Positions 1 to 5,205 of a stretch of 6,311 nucleotides of DNA are shown here, piece by piece. The translations under genes were made by a program, and so were the position numbers. This stretch comes from JAIOTH01 sp964486685 (GTDB lineage Bacteria; Patescibacteriota; Patescibacteriia; UBA1558; S5-K13): positions 1 through 6,311 of the forward strand of contig CAZAOE010000034.1 in NCBI GenBank assembly GCA_964486685.1, in the 5' to 3' direction. Below the pieces are notes generated by a model, which saw nothing but the letters and a program-made list of their open reading frames with translations, had not been told where the DNA came from and made no database searches. The first letter of the stretch is position 1, and every line of letters begins with the position of its first letter.

Positions 1-1784
1 TAAGAGTTTTAGATGGAGCAGTAACAATTTTTGACGGGAAAATGGGCGTAGAGCCACAATCAGAAACAGTTTGGCGTCAAGCCGATAAATATCATGTGCC
101 ACGAATGTGTTTTGTAAATAAAATAAATGCTTTAGGTGGTGATTTTGATATGACTTTAAAATCAATTAAAGAAAGATTATCTCCCAAGGCCTATGCCTTA
201 CAATTACCAATTGGCACCCAAGACCAACATCAAGGAATTGTAGATTTAGTTGAAATGAAGGCCTATGTTTATGCTAATGACGAACACACAGAAATTCAAG
301 AAGCAGAAATCCCAGAGGACTTAAAAGAGAAAGCCGAAAAATTAAGGGCAGATATGTTAGAAAAAGTAGTTGAGTCAGACGAAGCCATGATGGAAAAATA
401 TTTAGGCGGAGAAAAATTAAGTGTTGCAGAAGTAAAAACTTTAATTAGAAAGGCAGTTATTGCTGTTGATTTTTTTCCGGTTTTAGTTGGTGATGGCAGA
501 ACAGCAATAATAAAAAGATTATTAGATGCTGTAATAGATTTTTTACCTTCTCCAGTTGATGTTCCTGATATTAAAGGAATTAAGAAAAGTACAGAAGAAG
601 AAATTACTAGAGGTCCAAAAGATGAAAAATTTTCTGCTTTAGCTTTTAAAATAGCCACTGACCCTTTTGTGGGAAAATTAATTTTTGCTAGAATTTATTC
701 AGGGATATTAAAATCAGGTTCTTATGTATATAATTCTTCAACAGACACTAAGGAAAGAATTGGTAGATTGGTTTTAATGCACGCTAATGCCAGAGAAGAA
801 GTTCCCGAAGTCCATTCCGGAGATATAGTAGGTATTATTGGATTAAAAAATACTAAGACCGGAAACACTCTTTGTCCAGAGGGAGATGATATATTATTAG
901 AATCAATTACATTTCCAGAAACAGTTATTTCTATGGCTATTGAACCCAAGACCAAACAAGATCAAGAAAAAATGGGTATTGCCTTAAATAAATTAAGTGA
1001 AGAAGACCCTACTTTTACAATGCATACTGATGACGAAACTCAGCAAGTTATTATTGCTGGTATGGGAGAATTACATTTAGAAGTTTTAGTAGATAGAATG
1101 AAAAGAGAATTTAGTGTAGAAGTTAATACTGGTAAACCTCAGGTTGCTTATAAAGAAACTATTAAAATAATGGCTGAAGCCGAGGGTAAATATATCAGAC
1201 AATCAGGTGGTCGGGGACAATATGGTCATTGTTGGTTAAGAATAGAGCCCAAACAAAGAGGCGAGGGCTCGGAATTTTTAGATAAAATAAAGGGAGGATC
1301 TATTCCTAGAGAATATGTTCCAGCCGTAGAAAAGGGTGTTAAAGAAGCCCTAGGAGATGGTGTGTCAGCCCATTATCCAGTAGTTGATATTAAAACTACT
1401 GTATATGATGGTTCTTTTCATGAAGTTGATTCTTCTGAAGCGGCTTTTAAAATCGCTGGTTCTATGGCCTTTAAAGAGGCCTGTAGAAATGCCCAGCCAA
1501 TTATATTAGAACCCATAATGAAAGTTAATGTCAGCACTCCAGAAAATTACATGGGAGATGTTATTGGAGATTTAAATTCTAAGCGGGGTCAAGTTGGAAA
1601 AATGGAAGATAGAGGAAATATTAAATCAATTGATGCAGAAGTTCCTTTAGCAGAATTGTTTGGATATTCAACTACTTTAAGAGGCATGACTCAGGGTAGG
1701 GCTAATTATTCTATGGAATTTGATCATTATCAAGAAGTTCCTAAAAAAATAGCTGAAGAGATAAAAAGTGGGGATAGAAAATAG
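1..1784 (+). CDS. fusA: Elongation factor G, 5'-truncated by the window edge
   Basis: EF-G is the cytoplasmic GTPase that drives translocation of tRNA and mRNA, and with RRF splits ribosomes. The frame is open from base 3 (RVLDGAV...), so the ATG at 42 is internal. The 593 visible residues (R1 = base 3) lack roughly 110 N-terminal residues, including the P-loop and switches. Visible parts are the end of the G domain with VEPQSETVWRQADKY (16-30), domain II from FSALAFKIATDPFVG (210), domain III with AGMGELHLE (near 353), domain IV from QSGGRGQYGH (400) with the tip-region HEVDSSE (His473), and domain V from LEPIMKV (502). The G4 motif is NKIN (39-42) rather than NKxD, and the region of the G5 'CGSA' reads VGDG (bases 486-497). 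The rest is well conserved, so a functional EF-G is likely. It sits upstream of tuf as in str operons. A divergent EF-G paralogue is possible but less likely. Confidence 0.96.
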   Translation, partial: RVLDGAVTIFDGKMGVEPQSETVWRQADKYHVPRMCFVNKINALGGDFDMTLKSIKERLSPKAYALQLPIGTQDQHQGIVDLVEMKAYVYANDEHTEIQEAEIPEDLKEKAEKLRADMLEKVVESDEAMMEKYLGGEKLSVAEVKTLIRKAVIAVDFFPVLVGDGRTAIIKRLLDAVIDFLPSPVDVPDIKGIKKSTEEEITRGPKDEKFSALAFKIATDPFVGKLIFARIYSGILKSGSYVYNSSTDTKERIGRLVLMHANAREEVPEVHSGDIVGIIGLKNTKTGNTLCPEGDDILLESITFPETVISMAIEPKTKQDQEKMGIALNKLSEEDPTFTMHTDDETQQVIIAGMGELHLEVLVDRMKREFSVEVNTGKPQVAYKETIKIMAEAEGKYIRQSGGRGQYGHCWLRIEPKQRGEGSEFLDKIKGGSIPREYVPAVEKGVKEALGDGVSAHYPVVDIKTTVYDGSFHEVDSSEAAFKIAGSMAFKEACRNAQPIILEPIMKVNVSTPENYMGDVIGDLNSKRGQVGKMEDRGNIKSIDAEVPLAELFGYSTTLRGMTQGRANYSMEFDHYQEVPKKIAEEIKSGDRK

Positions 1785-1840
1785 TTGGTAGTCGGTAGTT
1801 GGTAGTCAAATATCAAATGTTAAATGTTAAAAGTATGGGT
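1785..1840. repeat. Heptamer-period tandem repeat after fusA
   Basis: Starting at the base after the fusA stop, the sequence reads in 7-nt units. Three are of type TYGGTAG (1785-1805), and four are of type TYAAATR/TTAAAAG (1806-1833). A looser unit, TATGGGT, follows. The last seven bases of fusA (AAAATAG) fall in the same register. There is no stem-loop or T-tract here, so no fusA terminator is visible. It looks like non-coding short tandem repeat DNA. Function is unknown. Confidence 0.7.
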
Positions 1841-1846
1841 GGCTTA

Positions 1847-1880
1847 TTGACATTATAATGGTTTTGCTGTAAATTATAAT
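1847..1880 (+). promoter_or_regulatory. Weak candidate promoter for the small ORF
   Basis: A perfect TTGACA (1847-1852) and a perfect TATAAT (1875-1880) occur just upstream of the ORF at 1902, but the spacer is 22 bp, longer than the usual 16-18. With a 17-bp spacer the -10 would be TAAATT (1870-1875), matching 4 of 6. The region is AT-rich, so chance matches are expected. This is only a candidate. Confidence 0.25.
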
Positions 1881-1901
1881 ATTAAGTATTTAAAATAGAA
1901 C

Positions 1902-2126
1902 ATGATAGATTTAAATAAATTTAAAGATATTTTAAAAACAAATAAAGAAATATTTATAGCTGGAGAAAATGAAGAAATAGTAGTATTAATGTCTTTAGAA
2001 CAATATAAAAAATTAAAATCTGAACAAAATTTTAATTTGTCAAAACATGAAGATGAATTTAATGAAGATTATATAAATAAGGTTAAAAAATCAGTAATAA
2101 TTGATAATGGAGATAATGTTTTATAA
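1902..2126 (+). CDS. Small Phd/YefM antitoxin-like protein, no partner toxin visible
   Basis: This ORF encodes 74 residues. The start is fixed by an in-frame TAG two codons upstream (1896-1898), and ATG 1902 is the only initiation codon available. No Shine-Dalgarno sequence is visible. The N-terminal half (MIDLNKFKDILKTNKEIFIA, then EEIVVLMSLEQYKKL near 25-39) resembles the Phd/YefM fold, in which a short beta hairpin leads into a 'VLVSLEDYERL'-type helix. In that family this part dimerises and binds operator DNA, while the C-terminal half neutralises a toxin. Here the C-terminal half (40-74) is acidic then lysine-rich and not recognisable. No RelE, Doc or other toxin gene follows before tuf, so toxin neutralisation cannot be inferred. 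It could be an orphan regulator, a remnant, or a lineage-specific protein. It is visibly more AT-rich than fusA and tuf. Confidence 0.6.
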   Translation: MIDLNKFKDILKTNKEIFIAGENEEIVVLMSLEQYKKLKSEQNFNLSKHEDEFNEDYINKVKKSVIIDNGDNVL

Positions 2127-2142
2127 TTTTTTTGTTAGATAC

Positions 2143-2171
2143 TTGCGTTTCTAGAAAAGTTTTGCTAAAAT
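2143..2171 (+). promoter_or_regulatory. Candidate sigma-70-type promoter for tuf
   Basis: TTGCGT (2143-2148) is separated by exactly 17 bp from TAAAAT (2166-2171). The -10 is preceded by TGC (2163-2165), making an extended -10 (TGCTAAAAT). Predicted transcription starts near 2178, giving an untranslated leader of about 79 nt that contains the hairpin at 2219-2235. The match is 3/6 at -35 and 5/6 at -10 with ideal spacing. This is prediction only. Confidence 0.45.
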
Positions 2172-2218
2172 TATACCACGTTTTATAAAAAAATATTATT
2201 AAAAAATTAAATTAAACA

Positions 2219-2235
2219 AGCGGGCCAAACCCGCT
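2219..2235 (+). promoter_or_regulatory. GC-rich hairpin in the tuf leader
   Basis: AGCGGG (2219-2224) and CCCGCT (2230-2235) form a perfect 6-bp stem with a CCAAA loop in otherwise very AT-rich DNA. No T-tract follows, so it is not an intrinsic terminator as it stands. It ends 5 nt before the tuf Shine-Dalgarno sequence and could affect transcript stability or ribosome access. No known riboswitch or protein-binding motif was recognised. Confidence 0.5.
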
Positions 2236-2240
2236 GTTAT

Positions 2241-2246
2241 AGGGAG
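2241..2246 (+). promoter_or_regulatory. Ribosome binding site of tuf
   Basis: AGGGAG lies 10 nt before ATG 2257 and contains GGAG. It is the only clear Shine-Dalgarno sequence immediately ahead of a start codon in this window. The small ORF, rpsJ, rplD and rplW have none that is convincing, and rplC's is hidden by the assembly gap. Confidence 0.7.
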
Positions 2247-2256
2247 AAATAAAAAA

Positions 2257-3444
2257 ATGGCAGAAAATTTTGATAGATCAAAACCCCATGTCAATGTTGG
2301 TACCATTGGACACGTTGATCATGGTAAAACAACCTTAACAGCAGCTATTTTAAAAGTTTTAGCAGCTGCTGGTAAAATGGCTCAAGATAAGTCAGTAGAC
2401 CAAATTGATAATGCCCCAGAAGAAAAAGAAAGGGGTATTACTATTGCTACTGCTCATGTTGAGTATGAAACAGATAAAAGACATTATGCTCACGTTGATT
2501 GTCCTGGACATGCTGATTATGTTAAAAATATGATTACTGGTGCCGCTCAAATGGATGGAGCAATTTTAGTTGTTTCCGCTACTGATGGGGCCATGCCTCA
2601 AACCAGAGAACATATTCTTTTAGCTAGACAGGTTGGCGTGCCATCAATGATTGTTTTTTTAAACAAAACAGACCAAGTTGACGATCCAGAATTAATTGAT
2701 TTAGTAGAAGAAGAAATTAGAGATTTATTAAAGAAATATGATTTCCCAGGAGATGAAACTCCAATTATCAGGGGTTCGGCCCTTAAGGCCCTAGAAGATC
2801 CTAAGGGTGAGGATGCTAAAGCAGTTTTGGAATTATTAGATAAATTGGATGAATATATTCCTCAACCAAAAAGAGATTTAGATAAACCATTTTTAATGCC
2901 TATTGAAGATATTTTTTCAATTGAAGGTCGCGGAACTGTAGTTACCGGTAGAATTGAAAGAGGCGTTATTAAAATTAATGAAGAAGTAGAAATAGTTGGC
3001 ATTAAAGATACTACTAAGACAGTTGTTACTGGAGTAGAGATGTTTAATAAATCCCTAGATCAAGGACAGGCCGGTGATAATGCTGGTATACTTTTAAGAG
3101 GTACTAAAAAAGATGAAGTGGAAAGAGGGCAAGTTTTAGCTAAGCCCGGAACCGTAACTCCTCATGCTGAATTTGAATGCGAGGTTTATGTTTTATCTAA
3201 AGATGAGGGTGGACGACATACTCCATTTTTTAAGGGTTATAAACCACAATTCTATATTAGAACTTGTGATGTAACTGGAGATGTTGAATTACCCGAAGGA
3301 ACAGAGATGGTTATGCCGGGCGATACAGTTAATTTAAAAGTTAAACTTATTCATCCAGTAGCTTTAGAAGAAAAACTAAGATTTGCTATCAGAGAAGGCG
3401 GTAAAACCGTGGCCTCTGGAGTAGTAGTTAAGATTATTAAATAA
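2257..3444 (+). CDS. tuf: Elongation factor Tu
   Basis: EF-Tu is the GTPase that carries aminoacyl-tRNA to the ribosomal A site and is recycled by EF-Ts. The 395-residue length is normal for the family. Domain 1 has every guanine-binding motif: GHVDHGKT (18-25), RGITI (59-63, switch I), DCPGH with the catalytic His85 (81-85), NKTD (136-139, usually NKCD) and GSAL (173-176). Domain 2 begins around the FLMPIEDIFSIEGRGTVVTG segment. Domain 3 carries SKDEGGRHTPFFKGYKPQFY and ends in REGGKTVASGVVVKIIK. The start is supported by AGGGAG 10 nt upstream and by alignment of the N terminus with known EF-Tu. A strong terminator begins 12 nt after the stop. The intact G4 and G5 motifs contrast with the altered ones in the neighbouring EF-G. 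Confidence 0.99.
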   Translation: MAENFDRSKPHVNVGTIGHVDHGKTTLTAAILKVLAAAGKMAQDKSVDQIDNAPEEKERGITIATAHVEYETDKRHYAHVDCPGHADYVKNMITGAAQMDGAILVVSATDGAMPQTREHILLARQVGVPSMIVFLNKTDQVDDPELIDLVEEEIRDLLKKYDFPGDETPIIRGSALKALEDPKGEDAKAVLELLDKLDEYIPQPKRDLDKPFLMPIEDIFSIEGRGTVVTGRIERGVIKINEEVEIVGIKDTTKTVVTGVEMFNKSLDQGQAGDNAGILLRGTKKDEVERGQVLAKPGTVTPHAEFECEVYVLSKDEGGRHTPFFKGYKPQFYIRTCDVTGDVELPEGTEMVMPGDTVNLKVKLIHPVALEEKLRFAIREGGKTVASGVVVKIIK

Positions 3445-3456
3445 CTATGATATATT

Positions 3457-3498
3457 AATTCACCCTGAGCTTATAGATTGGTTCAGGGTGAATTTTTT
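3457..3498 (+). terminator. Intrinsic terminator between tuf and rpsJ
   Basis: AATTCACCCTGA (3457-3468) pairs perfectly with TCAGGGTGAATT (3483-3494). The 12-bp stem can extend by C3470-G3481 and a G-U pair. A run of six T (3493-3498) follows on the + strand. It begins 12 nt after the tuf stop and ends 8 nt before the rpsJ ATG. It should terminate tuf transcription, or attenuate read-through into rpsJ. Confidence 0.9.
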
Positions 3499-3506
3499 AA
3501 AGAAAT

Positions 3507-3866
3507 ATGGTAGAGCAAAAAAATAAAAAAATTGAAGAAAAAGAAGAAAATCAAGAACAAATTTCTAATAAAATAAGAATCAAGATTAAGGCCTATGACC
3601 ATGTCTTAATTGATCAGTCAACCAAGACCATTATTGATGTGGCTGTAAAAAATGGAGCAAAAGTAGTTGGCCCTGTTCCTTTACCCACTCATACCAAAAA
3701 ATATACTGTTTTAAAATCAACCTTTGTGCATAAAGATTCCCGAGATCAATATGAAATGAGGGTTCATAAAAGATTGATTGATATATTAGAACCTAATAAA
3801 AAAACCATTGATGCTTTAATGAGCTTAGATCTCCCAAATGGAGTTGACATTGAGATCAAGATGTGA
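3507..3866 (+). CDS. rpsJ: 30S ribosomal protein S10 with charged N-terminal extension
   Basis: S10 is a head protein of the 30S subunit and, as NusE in other bacteria, a transcription antitermination partner. The product is 119 residues against about 103 in E. coli. The family core starts near residue 21 (NKIRIKIKAYDH) and includes the loop VVGPVPLPTHTKKYTVLKS, then KDSRDQYEMRVHKRLIDI and the C-terminal GVDIEIKM. Residues 1-20 are an extra Lys/Glu/Gln-rich segment. No other ATG, GTG or TTG lies between codon 1 and the core, so the extension is real if the reading frame is correct. No Shine-Dalgarno sequence is visible, and the ATG lies 8 nt after the terminator T-tract. The stop is TGA. Reading it as glycine (code 25) would add only 6 more residues before TAA and is not needed. 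Confidence 0.97.
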   Translation: MVEQKNKKIEEKEENQEQISNKIRIKIKAYDHVLIDQSTKTIIDVAVKNGAKVVGPVPLPTHTKKYTVLKSTFVHKDSRDQYEMRVHKRLIDILEPNKKTIDALMSLDLPNGVDIEIKM

Positions 3867-4079
3867 TATATTTTTATAGATTAATATTTATTTTTTATTT
3901 TATTTATAAGTATAGAAAACCCCCTGGGAAGTGTCTATATAAGTAAATAAGATCAGGAGATTAATAATTCAATAAATTAAATTCTGCCCAAAATCGTTAT
4001 TTTTAAGCAGGATCGCAATTTTGCTTTTTGACTTTATAGATATTAAAGTGGGGAAGTAAAATTACGATTTTTTATATTA
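3867..4079. other. AT-rich non-coding spacer between rpsJ and the assembly gap
   Basis: This stretch of 213 bases contains no supportable gene on either strand. It contains TATAGA (3911-3916) and TCTATA (3934-3939), which could close a hairpin over a CCCCCTGGG-containing loop. A distant inverted pair is also present, AAAATCGT (3990-3997) and ACGATTTT (4064-4071). An AGGAG (3955-3959) has no start codon at usable distance. There is no T-tract after the first hairpin and no convincing promoter. A leader for the rplC transcription unit is possible but not shown. Confidence 0.6.
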
Positions 4080-4179
4080 NNNNNNNNNNNNNNNNNNNNN
4101 NNNNNNNNNNNNNNNNNNNNNNNNNNNNNNNNNNNNNNNNNNNNNNNNNNNNNNNNNNNNNNNNNNNNNNNNNNNNNNN
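4080..4179. other. Assembly gap of 100 N
   Basis: Exactly 100 N lie between the rpsJ downstream spacer and rplC. A run of 100 is the conventional filler for a gap of unknown size, so the true distance may differ. The ribosome binding site of rplC falls inside it. The order rpsJ then rplC is the normal S10 operon order, which supports the join. Confidence 0.98.
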
Positions 4180-4184
4180 AAAAT

Positions 4185-5027
4185 ATGAACTTTGTATTAG
4201 GCCAAAAATTAGAAATGACACAGACATTTAGTATTTTGGGAAATTTTATTCCAGTCACTAAAATTAAAGTTGAACCCAACACGATTTTGAGAATTAAAGA
4301 TCAAAAAAAAGATGGTTATACAGCTGTGGTTTTAGGTTTTAAAAATAAAAACAAAATTAAAAAATCATTAATGGGTGTTTTTAAAAATTTTGGAAAATTT
4401 AGATATATAAAAGAATTTAGAATTGATGAAGAAATGAATTTAAAACCAGGAGATAAGATAGGATTAAACAGTTTTCAAGTTGGAGATAGAGTTAAAGTAT
4501 CGTCTATATCTAAAGGAAAAGGATTTCAGGGAGTTGTAAAAAGATATGGTTTTCGTGGTTCTAAGGCCACCCATGGTAATAAAGATCAAGCTAGAATGCC
4601 TGGTAGTATTGGGGCTACTGCTCCAGCTCATGTTTTCAAGGGAACTAGAATGGGCGGAAGAATGGGTGGAAATAGAGTCACAATTTCTAATTTAGAGGTA
4701 GTTAAAATAGATTTGGAAAATAATATTTTATATATTAAAGGAGCTTTTGCTGGTGCTAGAAATGCTCTAGTTTATATTCAGGGTCAAGGAGAATTAAAAG
4801 TTTATCAGAAGACAGAAGAAATTAAAACAAAAGAACAAGAAATTAAAGAACAAGAAAATAAATCCTCTTCCGCTACTTCCTTCGCTACTTCCTTCGCTAA
4901 AGTCTCGGAAGTCAAGAAAGCTACAGAGGACAAGGAAACAAAAGATCTACCTCCCAAAGCTTCAGCGCAGGGAGGACTAAAGAACGAAGAAACTAAAGAA
5001 CTCAAGGATGAAAAAATTGAAAAATAA
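4185..5027 (+). CDS. rplC: 50S ribosomal protein L3 with repeat-derived C-terminal tail
   Basis: L3 is an early-assembling 50S protein whose long loop reaches toward the peptidyl transferase centre. The core spans residues 1 to about 207. It starts MNFVLGQKLEMTQTF, matching the usual MKxxLGxKxGMTQxF, which fixes ATG 4185 even though the upstream region is an assembly gap. The family signature begins at KGKGFQG (110-116) and continues through GFRGSKATHG, RMPGSIGA and KGTRMGGRMGGNRVT. Residues 208-280 are not part of the L3 fold. They are a Lys/Glu-rich, low-complexity tail containing two ATSF units (230-237), AKVSEV (238-243) and LPPKASAQGG (255-264), each encoded by locally GC-rich palindromic repeat DNA. 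The same repeat type fills the spacer after the stop. The core appears intact, so the tail is probably tolerated at the ribosome surface. An artefactual fusion is unlikely because the frame is open throughout. Confidence 0.97.
   Translation: MNFVLGQKLEMTQTFSILGNFIPVTKIKVEPNTILRIKDQKKDGYTAVVLGFKNKNKIKKSLMGVFKNFGKFRYIKEFRIDEEMNLKPGDKIGLNSFQVGDRVKVSSISKGKGFQGVVKRYGFRGSKATHGNKDQARMPGSIGATAPAHVFKGTRMGGRMGGNRVTISNLEVVKIDLENNILYIKGAFAGARNALVYIQGQGELKVYQKTEEIKTKEQEIKEQENKSSSATSFATSFAKVSEVKKATEDKETKDLPPKASAQGGLKNEETKELKDEKIEK
4871..4912. repeat. In-frame repeat: 12-bp tandem plus palindrome within rplC
   Basis: CGCTACTTCCTT occurs twice head to tail (4871-4882, 4883-4894), followed by a third partial copy, and encodes ATSFATSF. 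The second copy overlaps a palindrome: ACTTCC (4887-4892) and GGAAGT (4907-4912) with a 14-nt loop. On the - strand the loop reads GAGACTTTAGCGAA, sharing ACTTTAG-Y-GAA with the loop of the spacer copy at 5105-5130. Confidence 0.75.
4950..4975. repeat. Palindromic element within rplC
   Basis: CCTCCC (4950-4955) and GGGAGG (4970-4975) form a 6-bp stem around the 14-nt loop AAAGCTTCAGCGCA. It is translated in frame as PPKASAQGG within the L3 tail. Stem length, loop length and the loop pattern (R-CTTYAG-Y-G) match the other palindromes at 4887-4912 and 5105-5130. Confidence 0.7.
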
Positions 5028-5082
5028 CTTGTCCCGCGGAGCGGGATCCCGCAACAATTATATTTATAAATAGAGGCGGGAT
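5025..5082. repeat. TCCCGC/GCGGGA multi-arm palindrome in the rplC-rplD spacer
   Basis: Four arms alternate: TCCCGC (5032-5037), GCGGGA (5041-5046), TCCCGC (5047-5052) and GCGGGA (5076-5081). Arms 1 and 2 can form a hairpin with a GGA loop, and arms 3 and 4 one with a 23-nt AT-rich loop. Alternatively arm 1 could pair with arm 4. Arms 2 and 3 form a 12-bp palindrome. The segment lies between TAACTTG repeats at 5025-5031, which includes the rplC stop codon, and at 5082-5088. Confidence 0.65.
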
Positions 5083-5104
5083 AACTTGCCTGCCCTCCGA
5101 CCTG

Positions 5105-5130
5105 TCTCCCGGAACTTTAGTGAAGGGAGA
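5105..5130. repeat. Palindromic element, spacer copy 1
   Basis: TCTCCC (5105-5110) and GGGAGA (5125-5130) pair perfectly over the 14-nt loop GGAACTTTAGTGAA. This has the same geometry and a related loop to the two palindromes inside rplC. No T-tract follows, so it is not a standard terminator. Confidence 0.7.
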
Positions 5131-5137
5131 AGCTCGA

Positions 5138-5170
5138 CTTGTCCTCCGAAGCTCGAAGAGCGAAGGGGGA
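5138..5170. repeat. Palindromic element, spacer copy 2 (longer loop)
   Basis: TCCTCC (5142-5147) pairs with GGGGGA (5165-5170) with one T-G wobble, over a 17-nt loop beginning GAAGCT and ending AGCGAA. It is preceded by CTTGTCCTC (5138-5146), whose reverse complement GAGGACAAG occurs inside rplC at 4926-4934. The loop is 3 nt longer than in the other copies. Confidence 0.6.
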
Positions 5171-5205
5171 AGAGCGAAAGGGGGTAACTTGCAACTATAT
5201 TTATT

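Noticed and set aside
42..44. ATG 42 as the fusA start
   Set aside because: The frame is open upstream to base 3 and encodes RVLDGAVTIFDGK, which is conserved EF-G sequence. The gene simply enters from outside the window.
2126..2134. T-run after the small ORF as a terminator
   Set aside because: No stem-loop precedes it. It is a plain AT-rich run.
3864..3884. TGA at the end of rpsJ read as glycine (code 25)
   Set aside because: S10 normally ends at this point, read-through would add only a few residues before TAA, and glycine is GGN everywhere else in the window.
3911..3939. Hairpin after rpsJ as an intrinsic terminator
   Set aside because: The stem is only 6 AT-rich base pairs with a long loop and no T-tract after it.
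4871..5184. CRISPR array
   Set aside because: The repeats are short, variable palindromes without regular spacers, and part of them is coding. No cas genes are present.
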